Below, one piece after another: positions 33,026 through 43,977 of a DNA stretch of 64,000 bases. The stretch lies in the NCBI GenBank assembly GCA_030248195.1, contig JASAND010024236.1, positions 1-64,000 on the forward strand, read 5' to 3'. How positions within the stretch are numbered: the stretch's first letter is position 1; the number at the start of each line of letters is the position of its first letter. This stretch comes from Trissonchulus latispiculum (Eukaryota; Nematoda; Enoplea; Enoplida; Ironidae). Made by a program: the position numbers and the translations under genes. Below the pieces are notes generated by a model that was not told where the DNA came from, did no database searches, and saw nothing but the letters and a program-made list of their open reading frames with translations.

Positions 33026-33629
33026 AGTGAAACAGGACCGCCATTGGGGTCAAGGTATTCAATTTCGGGGTCCTCAGCTGGGGCTGCCCCACGCTGACTG
33101 GAAGGGTTTCGAGGCTGCCTCGAGGCTCCCCCCGGGTGGGAGGGGGTAGGTTCTGGCTGTGGGTTGGGCGCTTGTGTAGATGGGGAGGGTTGCTGCTGGG
33201 TAGGACGACGTCTAGGGATTGCTCCCATTTCGCGTCCTGTTCTGGCGGGATACGCTGGACTTGGGGAAGCAGTCGTGGTTGGGGGTGTCAGCTCCTTGGG
33301 ACGAGAAGCCTGGCTAGGTTGGACGGGCTGGGGTTGTGGAGCCGACTGATCCATTAAAGAATCTTCATTAGGCTCTCCAGTGGAAGGCTCCTCGACGTGG
33401 GAAGGGTCATCCTGGTGGGGAGTAGGATTATCCTGAGCAGACTGGTCCTGGTCCATAGGCTCAGACCGCTTGGGGCTGATTGGGAGGAGGTTCGTCGGCG
33501 CCTGCGGCTGCGCGCTCCGCGTCGACTACAGACGAATCCATGTCCGCCTGGTCCGGCTCCGGAGTAGAGGAGTTCTGGGGTCCTTCGTCAGAATACTCCT
33601 CAGCAAACAACATATCCATAGACTTAGCT
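33026..33629 (-). CDS. Accessory region: acidic then proline/glutamine-rich N-terminal part
   Basis: A frame beginning near 33629 (MDMLFAEEYSDEGPQNSS) is acidic. It passes by a frame change into 32920-33456, a 178-codon Pro/Gln/Ser/Thr-rich segment. It ends with DPEIEYLDPNGG before the frame moves on to block B. Probably disordered. Confidence 0.4.
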
Positions 33630-33890
33630 GAAATTGACAGTGTGTGGTTGTGGTTCCAGTGTCGGAAATTGACACACTTGGGGGCTAAGGGAAAAAAGGT
33701 TGGTCAAGCCGGGGAAGGCAGTCGAGACCGGGGGTGTCTGCACTGCCTACGCGGCCTGCGTTGCCTGGGCTTGGGATAGTACGCCTTGTATTCCATTATC
33801 TGGATTAGCTACGGGAGAGGGAGTGTCGGCCGGCGGAGCACCAGCTGGGCGAGACTGCGGTCTGCCGCCATCCGACAGGACTGAACCGGG

Positions 33891-34172
33891 CTAGGGACTG
33901 GGGGGGGGGTGGTCTGCATATCGAACAATAGGGTTCACGAGTAAAAATTCAGTTAAAGAGGGTCTGGATGGGGTCTCCGCGGACAGGCCCGCGGGAGATT
34001 GTTGGGGGCCGGTTTCAGAAAAGGGCTGGATATTTGGGGGAATTTGAGAGCCGGGCTGCCCAGTCTCTCTTGTAGGGGAATTCTGGCTCATCGGTAGCAC
34101 CGGATTCCAAAAGGCTTGGTCGAATTCGGGAAACTGGTCAAGACTGTTGACGTCCTTCGTCCTTCGAAACAA
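33891..34172 (-). CDS. Accessory region block A: possible start of the post-integrase ORF
   Basis: A 93-codon frame opens MFRRTKDVNSLDQFPEFDQ with a short ordered-looking N-terminal part and then Pro/Ser-rich sequence. It is the first good start codon after integrase plus an approximately 1.4-kb noncoding gap, so it may be the beginning of a second long ORF. Whether it is read through to later blocks cannot be told because this copy has frameshifts. Confidence 0.4.
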   Translation of the reverse strand: MFRRTKDVNSLDQFPEFDQAFWNPVLPMSQNSPTRETGQPGSQIPPNIQPFSETGPQQSPAGLSAETPSRPSLTEFLLVNPIVRYADHPPPSP

Positions 34173-35584
34173 ATCCTTCGCGGAAATTGATCGAGTTTCT
34201 CCGGCTCATACAAAAGCCAGAGACCGGCACCAAATTAAATTTAGCAAGAATCAACCTCAGTGCCCACTAAACTACTTCTATATAAAATAATAAGGCACTG
34301 AAGTTGCAATGGAAGCACCAGCTCTGAAACATACAAAGAGCAGTGCATACATAGACAGAAAAATGAAAAATCGCCGGGGGGGGTGTGGGTGTGCTCCCAA
34401 GGGGGGAAATCGTGGAACAGGGGGTGTGCTGGAGTGCGGAATGTACCGAACAAGTTTCACAACAATAACGTTAGGACAGGGGGGTTCTTTTTAGGGAGGA
34501 ACTACAGAAGGGGTAACGAAAAACCCATGGCAAGGGAAAGAACAGGACAAAATTTTGGAGTAAGGACACAAGGGATAAAGTTTGGAATTTCAACACGAAC
34601 ACGTTGAAATCCACCAAACAGGGTATGTAGGGTGGGCCGTGCCCCAATTCGAGCAGATTGGCCTCATTTCGACCAGCGTTCGAAATATCTAAAAAAGCAT
34701 AAAACAGGACATGGTATACAGGTACATACGTAGGATCGGCCGGACCTTACAATACGGTCCTGGATAACGAAGTACTACTTACCTACAGTTGTTGCCTGTA
34801 CGTATGTAACATACAAGCAAAACAAACAGACGGGAGGGAAAAAACAACAACGAACTAGGGGGGGGCGAATAAGCATACTATTTTAATTAACATATATAAA
34901 ATGCATACAAAACACGTATACCTAGGAATCAAAAATACATACGTATGTAGGACCCTAAAGGGGAAAAATTTTGGTGTTTATTAGGATACATACGTATAAC
35001 TAATAAGGGATCGTAAAGGTAAGGAAAAAAAAGAAAAATAAGAAAAACCCCATTTTACTTTAAATAGAAATCGTAAAAGAAGAATAACAAAAAATAAGAT
35101 AATTCGCATAAGTATACAAAAATGTATAAATGTATAAGGAGAAAAACCCCAATTTAGACTGAAAACGAGAAACACCCAAAAAATTGAAAATAACACAAAT
35201 AGAAATAATCGAAGGTCGGGTCCTACAGTTTTTGACCCTAGAAACACTCATACAAAAGTTAGACATATATACGTACATTTATACCACAGACAAACACGCA
35301 AACAACCATACAAACAAAACACCCTACTTACGTATTTATTTATTGAAGCGTCAATTTAATTAAATACAGTGGTGTAGGCCTACATTAAAAAGATACTGGA
35401 GGGGAGGGAAATGGGAAAATATTGACAAGGGGAGAGGGACGGGTGAGTATACCATGTCGGGCAGGGTGAAGGGTCCAACACTCTAGACCCTTTTTGAGTT
35501 ACCCCGTAGCGTAACCCTAATAAAACACACGTATTGGGGGTAAGGTCCAGACCAGCTGGACCTTGGAGTTATCCAACATAACTC
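34173..35584 (-). other. Noncoding gap between integrase and accessory ORF
   Basis: Here the sequence becomes AT-rich with many cgtatgta/tacgta steps and no sustained frame on the coding strand. A gap like this often carries a splice acceptor or internal promoter for a subgenomic message; none could be picked out with confidence. Confidence 0.45.
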
Positions 35585-36740
35585 CGAAAACTTACAACGC
35601 GGTGATCTTCACGGGTTTTTGTTAAACGGCTTCAGCCGGTTGATGTTCACAACAGAGGGCTCACCCTCCTTTCACGGGACCGATTCTGTAGTTCGTATCG
35701 GAGAGTTTGGCAATGATCCGGTAGGGGCCATCATATTTGGGGCGGAGCTTTTTACACTGACCGGGGGGGGGGGGACATTTTTATTCTGAACGTTAAGCAT
35801 GACCAGAGTGCCAGGGGTATATTCAAGGGGGGTGGCTCTCCGGTCATACCGTTCCTTATTAGTTTGGAAGGCGTCTTCTGCGGCTTGACGGGCCAGGTCC
35901 CAGGCTCTACCTAGGCCTGTTTAAAGAAGTGTTTTATAGTCATCGCAGGTGGTGGGGTTACCTCCTTCCTGGGGCTGGAAGAGGTTATCGGAGGGGAAGC
36001 GATAGTCCCTACCGGTCATCCAATAAAAGGGGGTTTCACGGGTGGAGCTGTGGACAGACGCCCTATGTACGCAGAGGGTCCAGGGGAGGTATTCGTCCGA
36101 ATTGGACTGATAGCTGTCAACATACTTGACAATGAGGGAACGGAGGGTACGGTTAAGGCGTTCCACAACTCCATTGGTTTGGGGGTGGTACGCAGTTGTA
36201 CGTAGGCGATTTGAGCCGCTGCGTACCACTAGGGTCTGCATAAAGGTGGACATAAAATTGGGGCCCTGGTCTGTGAGTAGGGAGCGGGGCGTGCCCCAGC
36301 GACTCACAAATCCAGTCAGGTACCAATAGGCGGTGGTTTCGGCTCGCTCGTTGGGCATTGCCAAAGCTTCGGCATAACGGGTTAGATAATCGACAATAAC
36401 TAGGACGCATGTATTTCCATTCCTGGTTTCCCGGGAACCGAAATGCATGACGTCCATAGCCACGATATCTAAGGGGCATGGGCAAGGAGGGGTTTTTGGA
36501 GCAGACCCTGATGACTTCGGGGGCCATGGTTAAACCGCGCACACGGTTTGCACTTGGTGATATAGTCGGTGAGGTCTTGGGACATAGTTGGCCACCAATA
36601 TCGGGCTGCTAGGGAGGCATGGGCGCTTTTATGACAGCGATGGCCGTCATAAAATGGGAGTGGGCTTCGGCCAACATGTCCTCACGCCGACCTTTGGGGA
36701 CAACAACGGCCTTGAATGACTCATCACGACGACGAGCCCT
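35585..36740 (-). CDS. Integrase of giant retrotransposon
   Basis: Frames at 35921-36463 plus flanking shifted pieces encode, in order, an HHCC-like zinc region (HSHF... and later YITKCKPCARF, about 36540-36700, split by a frameshift), the catalytic core with MDVMHF (first Asp), SLLTDQGPNF (second Asp) and NGVVERLNRTL (Glu), and a C-terminal GPY/F motif (KYDGPYRII, about 35713-35745) near the end. Together these give the D,D-35-E integrase that joins element cDNA to the genome. A long G run at about 35761-35775 and an in-frame stop near the end break the reading of the C-terminal part. No chromodomain was seen. Confidence 0.88.
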
Positions 36741-36741
36741 T

Positions 36742-38193
36742 TCATCTACATTCCACCAGTACAGGACGCCCCCCCTGTAGGTGGAAATAGGGGAGGAGTT
36801 TGCGAAGGGTTGCCGCCAAGTCAGGGTCGGAGGGGAATTTCTTGTGCTCAATCATATCAAGCACCGCGGCAAACTCTGGTTCCTCTCGGAGTTTGCGTTT
36901 CCAGGTGGTGAGGTCAGAGGGGGCAGGAGTAACCTGAGTTATAGCGCAAACAGTAGGGGAATAAAGGACGTCGGTAAGATGTTGCTCTTCATTTTCAGGG
37001 GGGTTATGGGAATCCAGCCGGGAAAGACCGTCCGGCACTACGTTGATTTTTCCGGGGCGGTATTCGACCTCATAGTCGAATTCCATAAGACCGAGGGCAT
37101 ACTTGGCGACATCCCTTTGGCCTTGTTTCTTATAATTATTCAGGATGTACTGGACGGCCTGGTTGTCCGTACGTATAAGGAACTTTTGGATGGTGAGGTA
37201 ATGCCGGAATTTACGACAGGCCCACAGGGCGCCTTTCCTTTCCAGCTTGTTGATATCATAGTTGTTTTCGGCGGGGGAGAGGGCGCGGCTAGCGTAAGCC
37301 ACGGGTCGTTCCTTTAACGTACGGGGGCCGTTGGAATTTTTAGCGGACCGGGGGACAGAGACTCGTTGTTCTAATACAGCGCCTAGCCCACTGTAGCTAG
37401 CGTCAACGGATACGATGAACTGTCTTTCAAAATCAGGGAACGCAAGGACGGGGGGGGTGAGTTGGGTTTTCAGGGTTTCAAAGGCTTCCTGGCACTCTTC
37501 AGACCACACGAAGGGGGCGTTTTTCTTGAGGAGGTCGGTGAAGGGCTTGGCAATGCGGGCAAAATTCAGGACAAACCGGCGATAGTAGCCGCACATGCCA
37601 AGGAAGGACTTCACTCCTGTGACGTCCTTATGGGGCTGTTGTTTAGTGACGGCGGACACCTTGTCGGGATCGACGCTAACGCCGTTGCGACCGACATAGT
37701 GTCCAAGGAAGGGAACGGAATGGCGGGCAAAACAGCACTTCTTCAGCTTAATACGTAGACCGTTTTCCTGGAGTTTCTGGGAAATGGGATCAGTGGAAGG
37801 GATGAGAACGTCGTCAATATAGACGGGGAGGTCAGTGAGGACTTTTTCCATAATCCTCTGGAAGGTAGCCGGGGCGTTACATAATCCGAAGGGCATTACG
37901 TTCATATGGAATAGACCCATATGAGAAACAAAGGCGGTTTTCTCGCGGTGTTCGGGGTAAACCTCCACCTGCCAGTACCCTGCGGCCAGGTCAGTGGTAG
38001 AGAAAATGGTCGCCCCCTGCAATTGGTCGAGAATTTCGTCGATCTTGGGGAGGGGGTAATTATCTTTCTTCGTAATTTTGTTCAGGCGGCGGTAATCGAT
38101 GACAAGACGGGTAGACCCGTCCTTTTTTCCAACCAAAATGCAGGGTGAGGACCAGGGGGAGGTGAAGGGGGAGCACACGCCCTCGTCAAGCAT
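36742..38193 (-). CDS. Reverse transcriptase-RNase H of giant retrotransposon
   Basis: An uninterrupted 483-codon frame. RT motifs run from SPCILVGKKDGSTRLVIDYR, through TDLAAGYWQVEV and MPFGLCNAPATFQ, to the catalytic YIDD (in LPVYIDDVLI). RNase H follows with VSVDASYSGLGAV, the catalytic-type Glu in KLERKGALWA, and RTDNQAV. It copies the RNA and removes the template strand. About a dozen residues appear to be missing in frame just after YIDD relative to the usual spacing to the thumb (LQENGLRIKLKKC), so this copy may be impaired although open. This is the best-preserved gene of the element. Confidence 0.93.
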   Translation of the reverse strand: MLDEGVCSPFTSPWSSPCILVGKKDGSTRLVIDYRRLNKITKKDNYPLPKIDEILDQLQGATIFSTTDLAAGYWQVEVYPEHREKTAFVSHMGLFHMNVMPFGLCNAPATFQRIMEKVLTDLPVYIDDVLIPSTDPISQKLQENGLRIKLKKCCFARHSVPFLGHYVGRNGVSVDPDKVSAVTKQQPHKDVTGVKSFLGMCGYYRRFVLNFARIAKPFTDLLKKNAPFVWSEECQEAFETLKTQLTPPVLAFPDFERQFIVSVDASYSGLGAVLEQRVSVPRSAKNSNGPRTLKERPVAYASRALSPAENNYDINKLERKGALWACRKFRHYLTIQKFLIRTDNQAVQYILNNYKKQGQRDVAKYALGLMEFDYEVEYRPGKINVVPDGLSRLDSHNPPENEEQHLTDVLYSPTVCAITQVTPAPSDLTTWKRKLREEPEFAAVLDMIEHKKFPSDPDLAATLRKLLPYFHLQGGRPVLVECR

Positions 38194-38537
38194 GGCTTTG
38201 ATGTGCTTCTCGATTTCGGCCTTGTCCTTTGGGTTATTTCGGTACGCTCGGCTTTTAATGGGGCCCTCCTTGCCAGATCTATGATGTGCTGGTCCACTTT
38301 CGTCCGCCCGGGAATTCCGGGACGGGCAATAACATCAAAATACTCGACAAGGAGGCGTTTGAGGCCATTTTTGAAGTGTTCATCGAGGTCCATGGCGGCG
38401 AAATCCACATTTTCCTCGATGAACTTGACGCGTTCTTCCATGGAAGGGAGAGGTTGGGGGAGCATGGTGTCTGCCGAGTAATGCAAGTCGTTAAACCCGC
38501 GCAGACCCTGCTCCGAGGGGAGGGGAGGCGGATCCAA
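38082..38537 (-). CDS. Protease-RT linker and N-terminal part of RT
   Basis: A 151-codon frame contains an acidic helical segment (ERVKFIEENVDFAAMDLDE) followed by the segment that leads into RT (RPGIPGRTKVDQHIIDL). The frame shifts near 38230 and RT continues in the next frame. Confidence 0.6.
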   Translation of the reverse strand: MDPPPLPSEQGLRGFNDLHYSADTMLPQPLPSMEERVKFIEENVDFAAMDLDEHFKNGLKRLLVEYFDVIARPGIPGRTKVDQHIIDLARRAPLKAERTEITQRTRPKSRSTSKPCLTRACAPPSPPPGPHPAFWLEKRTGLPVLSSITAA

Positions 38538-38982
38538 TTGTTCAGTGGTACTGGGTTGGGGTGGGTTAGCCTCCAGCTGTTCCTGGGGAGGGGCATCCGG
38601 CAGGAAAAACTCATCTGCCGGTGGTTCGGAGGCGTCTGCGAAGAGGACCTCGGCTTCCGAGATCTCCTCGAGATGACATGTAACAGGGTCAATATCAGGA
38701 CAGGGGGTAATGGGGCCAACTTCGGCTTCCGAAGTTTGTTGGGGTAGTTGGAGGCAGTATATAGTGGGGTCAACCCACTTTACCGGGGAGTGATCGGGTT
38801 ACATCATATCTATGGGGCCCGGTGTACCTCCGGGCAAAAATCTGTCCTTTTCACTGGGGTAAGGTAGGGGAAAGGGTGGGCTACACTCGGCTACCCGCAT
38901 AGCCGGATGGTCTGTCCGGGATTGCAGACTATTCTGGATTTGGAGGAAATTCACACCCCATTCCGTCGCATACTGACGTCCG

Positions 38983-39680
38983 TCAGCCTCCTGAATGGGG
39001 GGTTATAGGTTCGGCCTCGCCGAGGGACAGATTTTTAGGGAGGTCAACCAGGCAATCGTGGGGGTTATAGACTCGGATATAGGTGACCTTGTCCGACGTT
39101 TCGAGGACACCAGGGACGTGGTAGACCTCATACCGCTCCATAAGTTCCGGGTCGGGTTCGAAAAGGACTGCTTGATAGCAGTTGGGTTGTTTTGCGCCGT
39201 CCACGAGACAGCGTACGGGGACCATAGCTTCAGACCGGGGTTGTAGGGTTTTCTTCTCCCTCATGCAGAAGAAAACGCTAAGGGCGGTCTGAATGCTGAA
39301 TTTATTAGCCAGGGCCTGTAGTTCTTCCGGGGTCAGGAGGGGCGTCTCCCAGTAGGGGGTTCGGAGGGAATGTGTTTTCGGGATGATGGACCAATCGGCT
39401 CTTTCCAGGAAGTCGTGTCCAATAATGACATCCTGGTGTAACCCTTGGGTTACGTGGAAAGTGAAGCTGAATTTATAGTTATTGCAAACAAAGGGGAGTT
39501 CGCAAGAGCCGATTATTTGGAGGGTCGAACCCGCTGCGGCAGTGGATACTTTGGCCACCGTCGCAGTGTCCAGGGAGAGGGAAAGGATACCCGAGGCATT
39601 TACGCGATCGAAAAATGCCTTGGATATGAGGCAAATATTGGCCCACGGAATCTACAAGGGCAATGGCTTTGACCCCGAAC
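38983..39680 (-). CDS. Retroviral-type aspartic protease of giant retrotransposon
   Basis: The frame 38983-39558 carries the second half of the protease, including the VIIGHDFLERADW segment (G-x-D-F-L) typical of Gypsy proteases. The active-site region ALVDS lies in the other frame (39479-39949). A single-base change of frame falls immediately after the Asp-Ser, near 39640, so the catalytic loop is split across frames. This protease would cleave the gag-pol polyprotein. The break makes this copy inactive unless frameshifting rescues it, which is unlikely at that position. Confidence 0.8.
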
Positions 39681-39756
39681 ACGCTCACCAGGATTAGGGG
39701 ACTTTTCCGCAGGGAAATACGAGAGCATTGCGATGCGAAAAACGACGTATTGCCCA

Positions 39757-40307
39757 TCAAGACGGATTGGACGGCCTCCCTGATGGGGTTAGGGGGTGTA
39801 CTTTGGGATGGTGAGTCGTCCAGGGTTTGCGCCCCCTCCTCTTCCAGAAATTGCGTTGGATTTGGAGGGGGTGGGGGAGGCGGGGTTTTTTCGGGGGATC
39901 CGAGTTGGTTAGTAGAAATGGGTTTTTCGGGTTGGGAGGGGCTTCCCACTCAGAATGGGACCGTTTATGGGTAGGGGACCGGGTTTTCTTCGTTCTTGGA
40001 GCGGTCTTATTGGTCGTGGGATCGGACTGAGGCCGCTGAGGTTGAGGGATAGGGTCAGTCCAGATGGACATATTGGGGGGACGGAGTTGGCCAGATGCTT
40101 CCAGCTCCTCCGTCCGGCGGCGGTCCATGGCCATGAAGTCGAAGAGCAAGTTCTCGAACTCGTCGACTTTCTGTCGGACCTGGGACATGGTGGTGTGAAA
40201 GTCTTCATTAGCCTTCTGGTAGCCTGGGTCACAGAGGTCAGCAATTCTCGTTGGGCTACCTCAACCTCATTCAGCTCCTCTCGAACTTCCAGGAACATGT
40301 CACCCAA
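39757..40307 (-). CDS. Coiled-coil-like segment between gag and protease
   Basis: Two overlapping frames (39909-40307 and 39757-40188) give a strongly helical, heptad-like stretch (VREELNEVEVAQRELL, then KVDEFENLLFDFMAMDRRR) followed by Pro/Lys/Arg-rich sequence. One frameshift joins them. Such a segment is not a standard part of Gypsy gag-pol and may serve particle assembly; that is inference. Confidence 0.5.
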
Positions 40308-40521
40308 TTCGAAATAGGGTGCCCACTGTTCCGGGGTAAAGGGGTTGGCAGAGGTTGCGGTTGGGGGGACGGAATCGTGACGGGCGCTTTTGGAATGGCG
40401 GGGGGCGAGCCGCCACGAATTATCCCCTTTATTCCGCAGGAGTCGGATAGGGTCAGGGTTTGTTCCAGAGGGGGCGTCGTCAAGGTCACGTAGGTTACGT
40501 AGCCGGGAGGCCAGATCATCA

Positions 40522-41304
40522 CTATCCAGGGAAGTGGGGACATCCTGATGCTGTGATGTGCTGGGGGGGTCTTGCCGACCAAGGTTTCACCTGCTTCCGC
40601 CACCGGTTCCAAAATTTATAGGGACGGGCGATACCTTCCCTATCCCTGATAAGGTTCCCGCCACCGGGGTAACCACCATTTGCCATGACCAATTCGTGGG
40701 AGGGGAACCAGGCTTGACGACGCTTCTTCTGACGTTTCCTTCGGATACAATATTTGCAACGGGGGTTGTTGCAAATTTCTTGGTATTGGGCGGACACAAC
40801 TCGTCTGCTTCCATTCAGACCAAAACCAATTGGGACGGAGCTGGCCGTTACCGTACCGGACGGAATCCCCGCCACCGGGAAATCCTCCGTACATATTGAC
40901 CAATTCCGCTGTGGGTCTCCACTGGCAAACCCTGACTTGTTTGGGTTCGAGGAAAGATAGGCTACGTCGGACAGGGTAGGGGGTTCGGCAATATGGTCGA
41001 ACAGACTGGGGAGTCCGTTCTTTGGTGGAGGGGAGGGGGTATAATCCGTTGAACAAGAGGATCCAGATAAAGAGTCTGTTCGGTAAAATTCAGGAGGGGG
41101 GGCAGAGGGGTTAGGTTCATGGGAGTTTGGGTTAGATGGCGGTGGGTCGTTAGTAAAAGCAAGGACCATATTTACAGCATAGGAGGGTTGCCGGGGGCGG
41201 CCTCCAGGGTCTACTGAGGACGCCCCTGGTTGGCGTTTCCCTGGTTCTGAAATAAGCTGGGGTTCTCTGGGTCTTGGGCGGGGGTGGGAGGTCATTCTGG
41301 GCAC
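40522..41304 (-). CDS. Unrecognised Cys/basic segment between nucleocapsid and protease
   Basis: A 260-codon frame: Pro/Ser-rich first half, then a tract with Trp, Ser and Gly, then CNNPRCKYCIRRKRQKKRR near residues 180-200, and further Trp/Arg-rich sequence. The clustered cysteines beside a very basic run could bind nucleic acid or act as a nuclear localisation signal. No known domain is recognised. Confidence 0.5.
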   Translation of the reverse strand: MPRMTSHPRPRPREPQLISEPGKRQPGASSVDPGGRPRQPSYAVNMVLAFTNDPPPSNPNSHEPNPSAPPPEFYRTDSLSGSSCSTDYTPSPPPKNGLPSLFDHIAEPPTLSDVAYLSSNPNKSGFASGDPQRNWSICTEDFPVAGIPSGTVTASSVPIGFGLNGSRRVVSAQYQEICNNPRCKYCIRRKRQKKRRQAWFPSHELVMANGGYPGGGNLIRDREGIARPYKFWNRWRKQVKPWSARPPQHITASGCPHFPG

Positions 41305-41670
41305 CTCCTCGCTGGTCGGGTGGGGGTTGGGACTGGTTTAGCGGCTGATCGGTAACCGCCACCTTAGGGTTACTCAGCATACGTAAAAACCCGGGGTGGT
41401 TCGGTCCCAGATTCTGAACTGCCCGGATCCGGTCAGGGCATTGTATCCATCCATGCCCTTCTTTGACACACCAAAAGCACAGTCTGGGTCCGTATGACCG
41501 CTGGTTGGAGTTGTTGGGACGAGGACCGGAATTGGAGGGATAATTATAGCCAAACCTATAATTAAGGTTGGGACGGGGGTTCTGAGGACGGGGAAAGCGG
41601 GATTGTTGGTATTGGGCTCGAGCTTGGGAGGGGTAAGAGGGCGCCATACGCATTTCTGCTGCGTATGCAT
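41150..41670 (-). CDS. Gag nucleocapsid with CCHC knuckle (3' side of hAT insertion)
   Basis: The frame contains Asn/Arg/Pro-rich sequence, then CFWCVKEGHGWIQC (C-x2-C-x4-H-x4-C), the RNA-binding zinc knuckle of retrotransposon gag. Translation continues for about 100 residues. The gene is cut at 41671 by a hAT element; the other side resumes at 43132. Confidence 0.85.
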
Positions 41671-43131
41671 TAGGCATGGGCACGGGTAGTCGGGTACCCG
41701 ACGGGTACCCGGGTACCCGAAAATTTTCGGGTACCCGGGTCCTGCTTCGGGTGCTCAGAAAATTTTTAACCACCGAAAATTTTTGGCTAAGAAAGTTTGT
41801 AACCACCGAAGGTTTTTTCAGTTTATTATAAAATTTACTATTATAAAAAGACACTACAACAGAAAGACGAAGTATATAATGGGAAGAGGAATTAGTCCTG
41901 GTATTTTTCAAACATTTTATAATTTTCTATTTTTAGATTTGTTTTTAAAATATTAAATTTACCTTGCTCTAATAATTTTTCTTTCTTTAAATTCCTGTTG
42001 GAGCAATATGCCGAAGTCGATGAATTAATTAAAACTTAAAATTCACAAGATACAAACAAAACTGTTCGCATCAAATCAGTGATTTTCCACAGCTCTGCGT
42101 TGTTCTCTAAACTGTAAGTAACAATACTAGGTACCATTAGATGGTGTCAATAGTGACTGATATGATCTTTAAAGCTTGGTGATGCCACATGGTGATGCCA
42201 CATGATGCCACATGGTCAACGTTGAAACAGTTCGCTCACTAATGGCCAACGCTCATTAGGTTTTAATTTTTGTCAACTTTAGCTGTTTCTAAACTGAATT
42301 CTGAACTAAGAAAGTGCTCCCAGATTGTTTGAACATTCATTTAACCAAATGTTGAGCATACGAGCTTTTGGATGATTCTTTGGTATGCGCACGCCTTTAG
42401 TGACTGAGAAAGTCTAATCCAAGTTGTTGGAGATGGTTACGTTGAATTTCTTCGGACACAGTGGAATCGTAACGACAATAAATAAATTTATTTCAAGGAA
42501 TATTTAATAAATGTCTTGTAAACGTTTAATAAAAGTTATAAAAAAACTTACATCTCTCATCAGTTTTACGTTTAGTAAAGTTACTCCAAAAGCAAAAGGA
42601 CAGAGAGAGGGAAAGGAAATTAGAAAGTAGCAACTGTTTTCAGGTAAAAAATTATAAAATTAATTTAAATGGAAAATGTAAACAATAATCTCAACACATA
42701 AGTCAATTTATTGAGCGGGTGACTTTAAAATTTTTATATTTGTTGTCTGTAAAGTGTGGTGTCCGATCGCAAAAAGTTTAATTTTTTATCCAAGACATTT
42801 TATTTTTACATGGTTTCATTAAGAAATTACGTAAAAGGAAACCAAAAGAAACGACGTAAAACTTAGTACTTCGTGCAGGTTTTGCTTGTTTGCTGCCTTT
42901 TGTGCTGTATCCATTTTAAGTCTTTAAAACTCCTTTGAAATAACTTAGGAATAAAAATATAAGCTCAATGTGAATAAAGACCCCTGAAAAAAGTTAAATT
43001 TCAAATTGGCCAAATCAGAAAATGGGTTACAAATTTCTCGGGTACCCGGGTAGTGTCGCAATTACCCGACATAGGGCTTCGGGTAGTACCGGGTACCCGG
43101 GTCCAAATTTTTGGGCCCGTGCCCATGCCTA
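41671..43131. mobile_element. hAT-type non-autonomous element with GGGTACCC arrays
   Basis: Termini are TAGGCATGGGCACGGG and CCCGTGCCCATGCCTA, with a perfect 8-bp duplication gtatgcat at 41663-41670 and 43132-43139. Subterminal arrays are built from gggtacccg units. The AT-rich interior has no transposase. It is inserted in gag of the giant retrotransposon, so it is younger than that insertion. Confidence 0.95.
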
Positions 43132-43977
43132 GTATGCATCTTGATCCGTGGAATATGGGGGGTAATCGAAATAATCGGGGTCTTCAAAAGGATCGTCATA
43201 TGCTCACGCCGCAAAGGCTAGGGGCGGGGTCTCTTCCTCCATGGCCCGTTCGACGGACTGGACAATAAGCAGAGCACGGTCGATCATGGAACTCTGCTCA
43301 TTTTGGGGCCAATAGGACATCTCGGCCAGCTGACCAGCCACCCGAACCCTAAGGGCTTCCCTCAGGCCGGATTTAAACTGTTCAGCCATTTTCCTGTATC
43401 GTTCTCGAATTCCGGCTGAGGGGAAGGCTTTTACGGCTAAAAGCCTTAGGGCAGTCACATATTGGTGGGCTTTTTCGGAGGGTTGTTGCCGTCGGCGGTA
43501 AAGGTGGTCAGCATACTGCTCGACAGTCGTGGGAATGGGCTCGTACAACTGCTTAAGGATATCCACTAGCTTCTCGAAGGTATCAGGGAGGTTCGGGCCA
43601 TGGAGGGCTTCCTTGACGGGGTCATCAAGGAATTGCCACAAAATCCGGTGTAGGAGATGGGAGGGGACTTCATGGACACGGGCTGTGTCCTTGAAGTTGG
43701 AGATCCAGGTCGTGAACTTGATCTGGCTCTGGGGGCCTTGGAATGGTTTCGTTCCCTTAAAGGCCTTTAGGTATTCAGCGACCTGGCGTGCCGTGGACAG
43801 GTTAGACTGCTCCACCTGGGCTTCCCTGGTGTGCAGTTGGGGGTCAGGGCGTCTCCGGGAGAACGTGGGGGAGGGTAGACCGATTAGCCCGAGAATTGCT
43901 TTGGGTCCGGGGGCGAAATGGAAGTGTAGAGCCATCTCCTTCGGATTCCGAGTCGGACGATGGTGGAGAGTCTCCAT
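43132..43977 (-). CDS. Gag capsid of giant retrotransposon
   Basis: A 257-codon frame (43204-43977) has the retrotransposon gag/capsid pattern: AEYLKAFKGTKPF, then KFTTWISNFKDTARV, LLHRILWQFLDDPVKEAL, and YADHLYRRRQQPSEKAHQYV, the usual order of gag helices ending near the major-homology-like region. It would assemble the particle. A short acidic stretch after the stop leads to the hAT insertion site. Confidence 0.85.

Noticed and set aside
36781..37317. 178-codon plus-strand frame, and other plus-strand frames over 29000-44500
   Set aside because: They are opposite-strand shadows of gag, pol and the accessory region, produced by strong strand composition bias.
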